A stretch of 64,000 nt of DNA from Populus alba (taxonomy: Eukaryota; Streptophyta; Magnoliopsida; Malpighiales; Salicaceae): the NCBI RefSeq assembly GCF_005239225.2, contig NC_133297.1, positions 7,262,392 to 7,326,391 of the forward strand, read 5' to 3'. The translations under genes and the position numbers were made by a program. Shown piece by piece: positions 22,490-35,187 of the stretch. Every line of letters begins with the position of its first letter. The first letter of the stretch is position 1. The notes under the pieces were generated by a model that saw only the letters and a program-made list of their open reading frames with translations, was not told the origin of the DNA and did not search any database.

Positions 22490-25380
22490 ACATGCTTAAC
22501 TATTCACATGGACAACAAAACAGGTGCATTGCATCCCAGTTTTTCTAGTGTAGAGTATCATAGAATATTCTAGTTTTGCATTAACGATAGTGTTGTTTTA
22601 CGTTATAACTTGTTTTCTAAATTGTTTTTTGTGTGAAAAAAAAATCAAATTAATGGGTTTTTATGATTTTTTTCATGGTTTTGATGCATGAATATAGAAA
22701 ATAAAAATATTAATATGTTTTTAATTAAAAAATATTTTTAAAAAAATATCATCCACTACAATACTAAATACTTAGTAGCTATCCCATGCTATCATTTAAA
22801 TCATTTGAATTCTAGGAGAGGAGAGGTTAAAATATATATTTTTATGAATATGTGAGATTTGAATGACTAGATTCATAACTGAGAAAAGAATTTAATCTTA
22901 ATTTATGAAAATTAACATGAAAATTTTTTCATTGTTTGAAAATGACGAGCTAGCTAGCAATTAAATTAATACTCCATAGCTATGATTTGTTTAGATTTTC
23001 TTATATGGTAGCTTTTTTGCTACGGTATTTTGTAATTGACCAAAGCACAAGGCCATGTCAGTGCCGACGGGAGTGAAATGATTTTTCAATTCATTTCTTG
23101 ATAGCGGTTCCTTGCGATCGGTAAACGTGAATTTGAATCTTTAATTTACTGTAAAAACTCTAGATGCTTTGTGACATTTAAATGGATTACCTCCTCGGTT
23201 AAAATAAGCGGGCAACTCAGCTCCTTCACTCTTCATGTGTTTTCTAGATTACATTAAATGTTCATACGAGGAGCTACCCCATTTTCTTTACCTTTTTTTT
23301 TAAAAAAAAAAATTCCATCCTCTCTGTTTTTCTTTTATTAGATCCTCTTTAAAAAAAAAAATTAATCCAATCTTTTCAATATTTTATTGATTTTAAATAT
23401 ATTTTTATGATTTGTTTTGATTTATTTTATATAAAATTACCATAATCTTAAACAAATACTTTCGATATTGGATTAGTGCTCAATTATATAATTGCCTATT
23501 TCAATTGAATCCTTCTTAGTTTTTTTTTTTAGTTTTTTTTTTAAATTTTGAATTCATCTTTCTCATTAATTTTGGTTTGTTTTCTATAAAATTATTACAG
23601 TTTTAAACAAACATCCTAATATTTATTTAATTTTACCGGTGGCATATTTCTTTTATCATAGCAGGAAGTAAAAAGTAGTTAGATTATTTTTTTTGCTAAA
23701 CAAAATGGAGTTTATGATTCAGATTATGAATTTAACTGATTAAGTAGCGAAGTCCAAGTCGATCAAATATGTTGTTATCTCAATAATAAAATAAAATATC
23801 ATTTTAATTTTTTTTAAAAACCAGACTATTCTTTTTACCGATCGTCTTATGTGGGTTAATTTTAAACCCAAATTAGATAAAGAGTTTAGTCGAGAGGTTT
23901 CAAGGTTGTATTTAAAATACATGTTACCATAAGTATTTAAAATAATTAAATATTAATTGTATTAACATTAACCATTTAAATATTACATAGCATCCTCAAA
24001 ATTTTAAATTAACTACTAAACAGATATCACCTATTATATTTATAAATCAAGATTCTAATACAATCACCCTCCAAACAAAAATTTTCTTGATGGCTGTAAG
24101 TAATCTGGCTTGTTTAATGAATCTAAGAGAAACTCCTAGGTGTGAGTTAAATGGAAAGTTAAAAATTTAAAAATATTATTTTGATTTTTTTATATTTATT
24201 TTACATGCTTAAATGAGGAGTGCTAATTTAAATGCTAAAATATCATTTCTCTTCCACCGATATTATTTTTATACATCTCTTAAAAAAGCCAAAATCAATA
24301 AAGTGGGGCTAACAAAAAAAAATAAACCAATTAAATATAACAATGTGAAAAAAAAAAGACATCAAACTCATTAAAAAAATAAAATATTTATTTCTCTCAC
24401 TTTAATATAATTAGCTTTTTAAATAGATTTTTTTTTATTATAATATACATTGTAAAAAAAATTATTTATATTATTTAAAATACTATTTTATTAATTTAGC
24501 TATTCAAGGTAACATATTTCCTAGGAGATGCTCCAAGCAAGCTAAAATGAAAACCACGAGCAACAGTTTTAGATGCGTGATCGATGGAAAACAAATATAG
24601 CCGCGTTAAAGCAATAGTGCTTCCGTGCTAGGTTGATCTAGCCTTATACTTTGTGACTAGTCCTGGTTAGCTTGGTGTGAAGATCCAACATTTAGTTGAT
24701 GCTAGATTTAATAAAATTAATTTTAATTTAATTTATTCAAAATAATCTAAAATTCAGATGCAGTTTTTTTAAAAAAAATTGAATATTTTTTCTTATTTTT
24801 TCCTTTAGTATTTTATTAATTGATGTATTTTTTTCTATTTTAAGATCAATTAAAGATATGTTTTATATGTTATTTATCAAAATTCATTTGATTTTAGCTT
24901 TCTTATCAAGCAAGATTATATAAATGTTTTCATAATATTAATAGGCATTGTATTGAGCATGTCATCATGATTATTATTTTTTTAATTCGATTTATTTACC
25001 ATGGTTTTTTTATCATATCATATAATTCAATAAAACAAATTTAGTGAACTCAGTTGAATAAGATCACAAACTTTTCTTGCTTCGACTGAACATTTTTTTA
25101 TATTAATTTTTTTTTCCCACGGCATGGTCCGGCCACCAGTTTAGTAAAAACTACAAAATGTGAAAAACCTTCCCGCCATGTCAGCACGTGCAACGCCGCG
25201 CGTGTATTTTGCATGCTGAATTCCTGCCATCGATACCTCGAAGCTTCAACAAGAGACAACATCCCCATCCTACTCTCTCCCTCTCTCTCGCTTTCCATAT
25301 TTAGAGTGACTCTGTCCTCGTGATCCAATGTTCAAAATTCGACTTTCCTTCTCTAATTAATGATCTCAGAAAAAATTAAT
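22490..25380. other. AT-rich intergenic region upstream of the LEA_2 gene
   Basis: No exon-like sequence is seen up to about 25100. A copy of the short AT-rich dispersed repeat is at about 22600-22770. From 25110 the DNA becomes less AT-rich and contains GCACGTGC at about 25183 and CGCGCGTG, with CT-rich runs from 25260. It probably includes the promoter and leader of the gene at 25712. Confidence 0.5.
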
Positions 25381-25479
25381 TTTCTTAGATCCCACTGCAG
25401 ATCTCTCCATGCCCCAGATTTTGAAATCTCAAAAGGAAATTAACTTGATCAACATCACTTCTGCCATTTCTCTATCAAG

Positions 25480-25680
25480 GTAATTTTGCCTCTTTGCATG
25501 TCTACAACTCATCTTCAATTCTTAGCACATTTTCACTCTGATGAATCTTGTTTAGAAACTGGGACTGCTTCAGTTTCACGATGTATTGCTTAATCTATTT
25601 GGACTTTGAATTTAAGTCCTAGCTAGTCTTTCTTGCTGTGGGTAAATCGTTCATTTGATTAATGGTCAATTTCTTGACAG
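25480..25680 (+). other. Probable leader intron of the LEA_2 gene
   Basis: CTATCAAG before GTAATTTTGC provides a donor and TTTCTTGACAG an acceptor, giving a 201-base intron that ends 31 bases before the start codon. This is inferred from splice signals alone. Confidence 0.5.
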
Positions 25681-25711
25681 ACAGAAGAATCAAAATTCAA
25701 CGTTATAATTA

Positions 25712-26440
25712 ATGGCAGACAAACCAATAAAGCCAGTTCTCCCAAGACCACCAGGTTACAGAGACCCCAATCACCCGGTAAAATCTGCCCGGAGACCGCT
25801 ACCTCCAAAGACATTAGTGCCTCCTTCATTCCAGCCAAGGAAAAGACGGTCCAGGCATTGGTGTCGTCTATGCTTATGCTGCTTAATCCTTCTCCTTATC
25901 ACTGTCATTCTCCTTCTGATAATCTCAGGTGGTCTATTTTACATCTGGTTCGATCCTAAACTCCCCGTTTTCCACCTCCAGTCTATTAAATTCCCCACTT
26001 TTAGCGTCACCAAGAAATCAGATGGCACGTACCTTAAGGCCAAGATGGTTGCAAGAATTGAAGTTAGGAATCCTAATGAAAAAATTATATATCATTTCGG
26101 AGAGTCTAAGGTGGAAACTACAACGGGAGACGAAGAAGTTAATTTGGGATCGACGAGCTTGCCTAAGTTCACACAGGAAAAAGGGAATGCGACGAGTTTG
26201 AAAACCGTGACTAAAGTGAACAATGAGCTGATTGAGGATCGAATTGGATCCAAGATTCTTCATCAGTTCACGAGCAAGAAATTGAAGGTGAAGATGAATG
26301 TGAAAACAAGAGTTGGAATTGGGGCTGCGGGGATGAAGACAGGGTTGCTGGGGGCGGAAGTTTTTTGCGGAGGTGTAACGTTGAAGGAGACTGAAAGTGG
26401 TGAGATGCCAAGATGCGTCATGAAAATACTTCAATGGTAA
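25712..26440 (+). CDS. NDR1/HIN1-like (NHL) LEA_2 membrane protein (242 aa)
   Basis: The single coding exon has a family-typical layout. A basic, proline-rich cytosolic head (1-50, PRPPGYRDPNHPVKSARRPLPP then RKRRSRHWC) leads into one membrane segment at about 54-79 (CLCCLILLLITVILLLIISG), followed by FYIWFDPKLP. The LEA_2 domain covers about 110-215, with the characteristic RNPN turn at 119-122. NHL proteins are type II membrane proteins of the plasma membrane or plasmodesmata, linked to pathogen responses, sugar export and osmotic stress; no catalytic role is known. The length is normal for the family. The exact paralogue cannot be told from sequence alone. Confidence 0.9.
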   Translation: MADKPIKPVLPRPPGYRDPNHPVKSARRPLPPKTLVPPSFQPRKRRSRHWCRLCLCCLILLLITVILLLIISGGLFYIWFDPKLPVFHLQSIKFPTFSVTKKSDGTYLKAKMVARIEVRNPNEKIIYHFGESKVETTTGDEEVNLGSTSLPKFTQEKGNATSLKTVTKVNNELIEDRIGSKILHQFTSKKLKVKMNVKTRVGIGAAGMKTGLLGAEVFCGGVTLKETESGEMPRCVMKILQW

Positions 26441-29400
26441 CACTTCTAGTTCATTCTGATTTATTATTATTTTTTAAAAAAATTCGTTTGGTGTGTATTA
26501 ATAGGATGGCCCTGTATTTGTTCTTTGTTTTTTAGACTGCATAAACCCAATTTGTTTTAGATTGTTTATACCTAGATAATTGGTAACTTCGAACTTGAAG
26601 AATAAAATTCTCATAGAAACTGGGAAATGATGATGGCCACCTTTGTGTGATGACACTTTGGAGCACGTTGCATCAAGAAAGATCCAAATGTCAGGTCTTA
26701 AAGTTAAATGTTCTTCATCTCCCTGTCCTCTTGTCAGGGCAGGATGTAGTCATGTTGGTTTTTCTCGAGGCATTTCATGGAGTTCTCTGTTTTTTTCTGT
26801 TTCCTTTTTTTCCCTTGAAATGAAATGATAAGGCAATGACTTCACGGTGTCACCACACTTGCTGGACATCCATCTGCTGCAAAAACTGCAAGGTTATGTT
26901 TATATTTCATGGTAAAGGATTAAACCCCTTGCCCATATACACAGGTTAAGTTAGGATCAGGAATCTTTTCACTTACTGAATACCATTAATCATATCCATA
27001 TGTATCAATCGCCTAATTTCTCATTTGGAAGAAGACATTTAAAAAATGCGCCTACAGCGACGGCTGTCCTCACCACAGCATTTTTGCTCTCTGAAGTTAC
27101 TATTCTGGTTAATGAATTGACAATGCTGATTAAGATTGTTGCTTTGGGTGCAGGATCATCATCCGCTGACAGTTTATTGTGTGTGAAGGATTGATGGTAT
27201 AAATTAAAACGACTGGTAGCATCAAGTTGACGAGGCAATTCATGATTCTAGACAAACACGTGTACCTAAATCGGATTCTGCAGCATGCTAGTTTTATGTT
27301 CTTTAATGCTTACAATACACATATTCTTTGCTTGGAAGAGGAAGATCAAAGAGCATCATTCAACAGTCAAAGTGGGTCCTCGTCTAGACTTTGATTCCTT
27401 CTATGATGTAATAGGATACATAAAAATACATCAATGGGGTTGGATTTAAATTATTTGTTTTGTTTTTTGGTGGCTGGACCCGCTCAGTTTTCTATTTATA
27501 TCTTGTTCACTGTTTTTTCTTCTCTTTCTGCTGAAGAATCTGAATTCCTGGAGGAGCTGACAGGTTGCCATACTTAAAGTTGGATTTTTTTTTTATTTGT
27601 TAAAGGAAAAAAAAAAAAAAAAAACAAAGAAACATAATTGAAACAAGGCGTGACGTGTGAGCTTTTTTTTTTTTTTTTTCGAAGTTAGGTGGGAGTAAAA
27701 AAATAATGTGGAGGGACAGCTTATGCCTCGCCAAGTCAGGGTAGCATGAGAGAGATATGAAACCCGTTATTCTGCTTCGTGACATTGTCTTGAAAAATTC
27801 CTTTTTAGCTAATGCACATGGGAATGGATTTAGCATGGATCCAAGGGATGTTTCGCATACGAATTTTTAGATGTTATTTTAAAATATAATTGTTATGAAC
27901 GTGAGATATTCGTATTTGATTAACAATATATTTTTTTGTTACATTTGGAATTTATAGGAATTTAAACATGTTTACTTTATCACTCTTAAAATATAAATTA
28001 TTTAACTTAATATGTAAATTAATAATTTCATTATACATCAAAATTATATATATACACGACTTGATTAGGAAGCTTTTATAAAATATGATTTTAATTCTCT
28101 TGAAATTTATATCTCATTTGATAATATCTTTGACTTCATGTTCACAAGGTACATTAATTAAGTATACAATGAATGTAATTTTAGTTTGTTACAAAAATAA
28201 ATAGATCCATGACTTATATTTAATAAGATTAATTGCGTTCATGAACTTGTTTTGGTTAAACAATTACACAATATATTAATGATTCGGTAATTAGATAATA
28301 TTCGTATAATCACAATATATGAACTTTTTTAGAAAAAAAAAGAAGGATACCTTGATAAATTATTATTTTTATTAATTAATATACAAATTAAAATTGATCA
28401 AATGATTAATATCTCAGTTGATTAATAAATTTTCATAGTTATAAAAATATTAATTTATAGAGATTTAATTCCACAAATTTTGTTTGCATCTTAAATTACC
28501 TGGTAGGGAATTAACATTATGGTACCTCTTAAGTGGATTTGAATGCTAACATTCTAGTCATTCTGGTCCTCAAACTCTTCAGTGTTTTCATCACAGCTCT
28601 CCTCTCATCTTTAACTTTTAAAAGCATGAGATTACTTGCTTCTTTTAAAAACAGGATATGTTGTCCTAATTAATAATTAATTTTATTTTTATATGAAAAA
28701 CTATCCTTCAATCTTCAAATAATTACAAAGCAAATACCAACAATCATTTGATGGCAGCTTTGTTTTTTTAAAAAAAAAATATTTGGCAAACTATATATAT
28801 AATTTTTTATATTTTTTTATTAGCTTGGATGTTTTGATTGAATGGTTGAAAAATGTTATTTTTTACTTGTTTTATTGAATTTTACATGTCATTTTTTTCA
28901 CATGTACCTTGTGCCCTTATTTGCTATTGGTTTTCAACCCCACTCTTAATATTAGCTAACCAAACACTCAGTATTTATTTTAAAATTCAACAATTGTAAC
29001 CAAACATCCATCAAATTTTTTTAAAACAACTTTATTTTTTAATATTTTTGCCTATAGCAACGACTGATTAACTTACAAGCACAAAGGCCAAACAACGTTT
29101 AAATCTTTTGTATGCTTTACCCATAAGTTAAAATTACAAAGATAATAAAAAATTCAATAAAAGTTAATTTAATGTTATTTTTTTTCAGGATGGCAGCAAA
29201 GCATATGAAATTTAAAAAAAAAATTATTTTTTTTATTTTAAATTAATATATTTTTAATGTTTTTAGATATTTTGATGTGTTGATATCAAAATAATTTTTA
29301 ATATAAAATAAAAAATATATTAAAAAAACAATCACAATTAAATTTTGAAACAGTCTCGAATAAGGATGGCAAACTCAGTGGCCTCATTTAAAAACACCCA

Positions 29401-30213
29401 CCTCCTTATAAAGAGTTTTACATACTCAATGGCCTCATTTACAGCCCATGTTTCCTCCCAAGGGTATTTTTGGCGCAGCAGTTCAACAACCGTAGTTTTG
29501 TTAATTCTTAAATTTTTTAAAAAAAATTTTTCTTATGTTTTTAGATATATATAAATGTTAAAAAAAATATTTAAAATAAAAAATTATTTTTAAAAACAAC
29601 ATCCAAAGGGCAGATGGTCGTGGGCTAACGATTTTATGGACTGGGCATGTTTCTTGAGTAACTTGGTTGGGTTTAAGTCGGGCTTTGTTATGCCTGGCAG
29701 TGAAATCGTGGCCTTACAAATGGAGCCATTTTAGAAAGCACAAGATCCTTTCCTTCTTTGAACGAATACTTGTGTTCCTCCGTGCCTTTTAGATTTAATG
29801 GATTTTTCTTCTTCTTTATATTCTCCCGTTCTTGAAATAAAATCATGACTTGGTAATGAAATACGAAGTTGATGATCGTTTTATTTATGGAGCAGAAATT
29901 AAAAATTCAATCAAAGAAACGTGAATTGAGTGAGAAATTCATGATTTTTTCACCCTAGCTAATACTACTAGCGGCGGACTTTTCTTCCCTTCTTATTTTG
30001 ACATTAATAAAAAAGGTTATGGAAATCACGATTTGTGAGTAATTATAGCACTGATGAATAACAAATATTACATCTAGCATCAAACTTGGAGCAATTCTTA
30101 TCTCCCTTCAACCAAAAAATCATGAAAATATTTGTTGCGCATTTTATAAGCATTTAAGAAATTATAGCCTTGATTAAAAAATTATATTTAAAATAATACA
30201 CCGTTAAAATAAT
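26441..30213. other. Intergenic region downstream of the LEA_2 gene
   Basis: The first few hundred bases are likely 3' UTR and flank. Poly-A/T runs lie at 27605-27625 and 27665-27680. AT-rich DNA follows, with copies of the short dispersed repeat at about 29185-29345 and 29495-29610. A phrase around AACTCA.TGGCCTCATTTA is repeated at about 29368 and 29423. No gene was recognised. Confidence 0.5.
29185..29345. repeat. Short AT-rich dispersed repeat copy
   Basis: It contains TTAATATATTTTTAATGTTT, then TAGATATTTTGATGTGTTGA, then ATCAAAATAATTTTTAATAT: the same building blocks as the copy at 12365-12560 in reverse order. It is bounded by GCAAAGCATATG on the left and AACAATCACAATT on the right. 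Confidence 0.55.
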
Positions 30214-30500
30214 TAAGTGTGAATGTATAATCCCTAAATATTGGGTTCAAAGTGTATGCTTACTCTAACCACGGTAACAATTGATCTTATTTTGCCCTAT
30301 AACTAAGCATCAAATTCTAAATAAATATATTTATAGGTATTAATGTATAACCCTAAAAGACCAAGTCTAGATCATATAGTTATTCTAATCACAATAACAA
30401 TGAGTCATATTTTGTCATATGACTATGCATCGAATTCTAAATAAAACTGTTTAAAGGTGTTAATGTATAATCCTCGAAGATCAGGTTCAAAACGCAATTA
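30214..30500. repeat. 120-bp tandem repeat, about 2.4 copies
   Basis: AATGTATAA followed by CCCTA or TCCTC occurs at 30222, 30342 and 30462, spaced exactly 120 bases. Between the anchors the units share TATGCTTACTCTAACCAC-like, CGGTAACAATTGA-like, GACTATGCATC-like and ATTCTAAATAAA words. Identity looks about 75-80 percent by eye. There is no coding potential. Confidence 0.75.
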
Positions 30501-30980
30501 ATCAAATTTATATTAATATTTAATGAACATATGGGTTCACAATTACAAAATGTATTTAAAAACACTTTTACAATTATAAACATACTTTCATAAAACACTT
30601 AACATTATTTATAAATTATTTATCATGCTTCATCCACCCAATTTGCAAAAGAATACATATTTTAATAAGAAACACTCTTTAGTATATAAATATATATTGT
30701 TTTAACTCAAAATACTTAACCAAAGATATGAAAAATTACTCATTTGATTCGCAAATCCAAATTAGCTTTAGAGACAACTAAGCATTTCTAACAACCTAAC
30801 CCTAACAATCACCATGAATTATATGCTCACTAGTATCTAATGCAACACATGAGATTGTTTGTAATTTTTAGATCAATTAAAATTTAAATATATCACTAGC
30901 TTAAATAACACTAAAAATCCCTCTAAAAATCTTCTTACACTAGAACCATATTATTACATTCCCTTGTTTTACTTATAAAT

Positions 30981-31988
30981 GCCATGTTTATTTTCTGGAA
31001 AGTAGTTTCTGGAAAATCATTTTCCAAACTTTCCTGTGTTTGTTTGCCATTAGAAAAGATGGTCAACGAAAAACACTTTCCGGTCAACATAAAATATTTC
31101 AGTAAAAAAAAAATTTAGCTTGGTTTTTAGGAAAATATTTTCCTTTAGCAGTGTTTGTTTTCTGAAAAGTGGTTTTCAGGAAATCACTTTCCAAACTTTC
31201 TTGTGTTTGTTTGCCATTAGAAAAGTTGACCAATGGAAAAACACTTTCCAATAAAAGAAAAATTTGGCTTGGTTTTTATAAAAGTGTTTTCCTGAAAAAT
31301 TTGGGTGGAAAACACTTTTCGGAAGTTGTGAAAAATTCAGAAATGTCATTATTTGTTGACTATATCAAATTTGATTATCAAACTTTTTATTGCTATGTAT
31401 ATATATATATATATATTGTTTTGAATATTTATTTTTCAATTTCATCTCTTAAAATTTTATTTTTATATTAACTTTTGGTCCTTATTTTTATAATTGCTAT
31501 TTGCTTTTTTCTTATCAATTTTTTATTGAAATTTTTTATCTATCAAATTTGATCCTCATTCTTTTGATTGTTATTTATTTTATTTGAAATAATTTATGAA
31601 ATGTTGATTATTATTATTTTAATTTCTTCATCTTTCATTTTTTTTTAATTTTTTAGATTTGATCTCTATTATTTTGATTATTATTTATTTTATTCGAGAT
31701 AATTTATAAAATTATATATATTTTTTAATTTCATTCTCATTTAACTTTTTAATTTGTAAGATTTGTTCCTCATTATTTTAATAAACTTGAAAAAATAAAA
31801 AATTGATAAGTTATTTTTCAGCTCATTTTGAATGACATAACCAAACACTGGAAAGTATTTTCCAATTTATTTTTCATTACACTACAAAATATCAGAAAAT
31901 ACTTTTTCGGAATTTACTTTTCCAGAATTCACTTTCCTTGAAATTCACTTTTCAAAAGAAAACTACTTTCCAACAAACAAACGGGCTA
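30981..31988. mobile_element. Non-autonomous inverted-repeat transposon, about 1 kb
   Basis: The left edge (GCCATGTTTATTTTCTGGAA then AGTAGTTT) is mirrored by the right edge, whose reverse complement reads GCCCGTTTGTTTGTTGGAAA then GTAGTTTTC. GAAAACACTTTCC-type words are frequent near both ends. Inside the left half a 167-bp unit is duplicated in tandem: CCAAACTTTC begins at 31024 and at 31191. No transposase is present. An apparent 100-codon frame at 31169-31471 only traverses the repeat. A hAT-like MITE is a fair guess. Confidence 0.65.
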
Positions 31989-33079
31989 AAATATATATTA
32001 TTTTTAATAATTAAGTACAAAAAGTAATTATATTAGAACATATGGCAATCATGGTAAAAAAATAATAACATTGTAAAATATAATTAGAAAATGATAAGAA
32101 ACACTTTTAATTAGAGTAAAGAAGTGTTCTAAGCATAATTAAAGTGGAGATTAAGGAATTATTAACTGAAACTATTTCTAGAAAATTATTTATTAAGTAA
32201 ATAAATTAATTCCTATAGAAATAAACTTCTTTATGAACATCTTTCATGTATTCAAATTCTACATAATAATAAATTAATTCTAGTATATTGAAATGTTTAA
32301 AATAGAATTATAAAAGGTGTTCACTCCCCAAAAAGAAATATTAGTTATTAACTATAAAATCTCAATAATTAAAATATTTTTTTATAAATTCATAAAAAAC
32401 TTTTAAAAAATATTAAAATATATTGTTGGTAATATACTAAATAGAAATAATAACCTCTACGGTCATAAGAATATTTGAGTGAATCGCGCTCTTTATTGAG
32501 CCTAATTATATATATATATACACACACACTTGTTTATTTATAACATGGAGTTTTTTTTTATATATACACTCACATTAACCATCCTTACTCTGGGACCTGT
32601 GATTTACTATTCTGTCCACTCGTGTCTTGCACGAGACAACAACAATTATAGCCTAAGTTTACTATTTCATAGCACCATTCGTTGACCCATCATATTAAAT
32701 CATAAATGTGATTTATTTATTTATTTATGTATGCCTAGCATGGTGATTGCTTTAGTTGAGGAAAATTCAGGGGAGTAGGTGCAATCTTTTTTTTTTCTAC
32801 GATAAGAGATTTTTTATTTAATTTGTATGCTAATAAAAATTAAATTAAGTCTTTATATAGTTTTAAGGACACATTTTTCAAACTAGTTTGGAATATTTTA
32901 AATAATAGATTTTTTCAAAAAATCTCAAAATAAAAAACAAAAAAAAATGAACTGCTGTGAGTTGATCATGACACCCCCCCCCCCCAATAAAGAGACCATC
33001 ATTGTTTTTAAATTTTTAATACATGCAGGATGAATATATTATAAACATCCCAATGATAAAATAAAAATAAAAATAGCAA

Positions 33080-33113
<34 letters not shown>

Positions 33114-33601
33114 TTTTCTTATCCTTAAAATTTTAAATTGAACAACTTTAAAAGTAGACGACACATATACAAATAACACAACTCACGTAAATGAAATAAA
33201 GTTCAAACGGTGACAGAAACAAGTAAGAAAATATTTCCTTATCGACCTGATTATTTCAACGAATGTCTCGACATTTCTTAATCCCCAAGCCATAAATTAT
33301 AAATAATTTTGTTTATTTTAAATCTATCAATTTTAATTGACCTCCTCCATTATGTAATTAAATACTTTTTTATTACATATAAATACTTTTTTTTATTTTA
33401 AATTTATCATTAATAATATCTTTAATTAATTTCGAAGCTTGGTAATTAAAAAATATATAATCTATTCTTTAACTTTAGCTAGCCTTTGTGTTATCAAACT
33501 AAAAATAATAATAATTAATAACACCAATCAATTTTGACCAAAATTAATATTATGATGCACTTGCTTTTTGTTTAATTAAGATCCAAATACATATTTCTAT
33601 C

Positions 33602-33662
<61 letters not shown>

Positions 33663-34289
33663 CATTTCTCAAAATACGCACTTGCTTTTTGGTTAATTAA
33701 GCTCAAACTTAAAAAAGAAAAATACCAACAGGCATGGGCTCGCATAAACGGCAAAAGTACTTTGGAATTGTAGAATAAAAAAAGGTGGATGCTTATTGAC
33801 TTTTTATTTATCCCCAAACTGTAGTCAATGCAAGTGGAACTTGACATAATATTCAATGGACAGACATCCACTGAAGATCCTCCCAAAAATAAATAAAATA
33901 AAATAAATTGATACAACAGCCATAATAGCAGGTGAATGAATTCAATAATCGATTACGAAAATCGCTACAATTAAATATTTGATGCTTCATCGGCAAGCAA
34001 AATTGTCTCGGAGAATTAAAACTGCTTGACCTTGATTCACTCGACAGTCATAAAGATCCCAACTGACATGTCTGTGACCCAGCACTTGATCTCACCAACG
34101 TTTGCAACAGATCTGGTCTCTCTCAACTCTCAACCCACGTGACTTAAATTCAAAGCCAGAATTCTAACGGTTTTTTTTTTTCAAAAACAAAATTACCATA
34201 CTAATTAAAAATTTCAGCTTAAAAAACATCATATTTGGTAAATATTACTATTTATAAATATAATAAAATAATTATTACACTTTAAAAAA
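31989..34289. other. AT-rich intergenic region with microsatellites
   Basis: No gene is seen. Simple repeats include a 12-base C run at about 32974-32985 and AT-dinucleotide tracts at 33083-33110 and 33605-33655. Around 34020-34190 the composition is more balanced, without a recognisable protein. Confidence 0.5.
33605..33655. repeat. AT dinucleotide microsatellite, about 25 units
   Basis: This is the longest pure AT-dinucleotide tract in the window. Shorter ones lie at 31398-31416, 33083-33110, 49767-49798 and 63578-63596. Tracts of this length usually vary in length between individuals. Confidence 0.95.
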
Positions 34290-34316
34290 TAATATTTAAT
34301 AAATATTGCGCTTTAA

Positions 34317-34556
34317 CTACACATATTCCATCGTGGCACCCATCATAGAGCTACCCATCTGATGCGTAAAAAATAATATGGTCCAATTATCTTCCCTTGA
34401 CCTCAGCCCTCCAGGTATTGTGAATGTGTCCAAGAACTCTTCCAAATCCTTCTCGATAGTACCTTCACAGACTATTCTTCGGCCATCACCACGGTAAGTG
34501 CCCACTCCCATGGCTCCAGCTGCTATGAAAATTGGCAAAGCCTTCCTCAAGCCCAT
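34317..34556 (-). pseudogene. FAO: Fragment of a long-chain fatty alcohol oxidase (GMC oxidoreductase)
   Basis: The 79 codons match the C-terminal part of plant FAO enzymes, flavoproteins that oxidise long-chain alcohols to aldehydes with release of H2O2. Landmarks in order are AAGAMGVGTYRGDGRR, CEGTIEKDLEEFLDTF, a PGG turn, NWTI, and HQMGS with the GMC active-site histidine. After HQMGS the conserved CRMG has become SMMG, and a stop follows within ten codons, removing the final FAD-binding tail. Nothing of the remaining roughly 600 residues is visible upstream on this strand. The fragment lies between two copies of a 17-bp direct repeat (34290-34306 and 34597-34613). It is most likely a captured or transposed, non-functional piece. 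Confidence 0.75.
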
Positions 34557-34613
34557 TGCAAAGACGAGAGCAATTAATTATGATATTTTAAAAATATAAT
34601 ATTTAATAAATAT

Positions 34614-35180
34614 CATGGTTTTTAATTATGACAAGTAAAAAAATAATGCTATTTATATATTTTTTTATTATTGTGTTACTTATTTTTTAAATTTATGTGA
34701 TAATTTAGCAATTCGCCCGATTCTAACCTTACACTTACTGTTACATGTCAGTCTCACCCGCTCTTATCAAAATTCAAAAAGGCTGAGAATTGAACAACTG
34801 TCATTCTCTCAGGTAAGCATTAACCGCCTGTCTGTTCGGGGTGGTCTGATTTAAACTTTGCTCGATACGAAATGCGTTGGCGCGTGACTTTCTTGGAGAA
34901 CAAGTTCAATCGGTGACTCCGTTTCTCGTCCATCTCCTTTACCAGGCCAACCAGATTTGCCACGTGTAATCAACCCGACATCTAATTTTCTAAATGCGGC
35001 GAGTCGTTAGGGATTGCCCTCATTTTAATCTCCTCCTTTTTAAATATCTGCACCATTTTTAATCAAAAAAATCAGCCAATTATATCATAAATCTAACTGA
35101 GATTTCATTTATATATAAATAAAACTGAGAAATTAAAGAAAAAGGAAAAAAAATGCTGGGCTTTCTTCGGTTTATCGTCC
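34614..35180. other. Spacer and promoter region of the AP2/ERF gene
   Basis: There is no coding sequence. From about 34700 the DNA becomes less AT-rich, with several pyrimidine runs and a GCCACGTG word near 34959 that could bind bZIP or bHLH factors. It leads into the TATA box at 35181. Confidence 0.5.
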
Positions 35181-35187
35181 TATAAAA
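35181..35187 (+). promoter_or_regulatory. TATA box of the AP2/ERF gene
   Basis: TATAAAA lies about 300 bases before the start codon and about 30 bases before a long CT-rich stretch (35215-35305) that is typical of plant leaders. Transcription would start near 35212, giving a leader of about 270 bases. Confidence 0.6.

Noticed and set aside
26018..26443. A 141-codon minus-strand frame opposite the LEA_2 gene
   Set aside because: It is the antisense shadow of a well-supported gene; its composition mirrors the sense codons and it matches no family I know.
31169..31471. A 100-codon plus-strand frame
   Set aside because: It lies wholly inside the inverted-repeat element and ends in a low-complexity Tyr/Ile run from an AT microsatellite.
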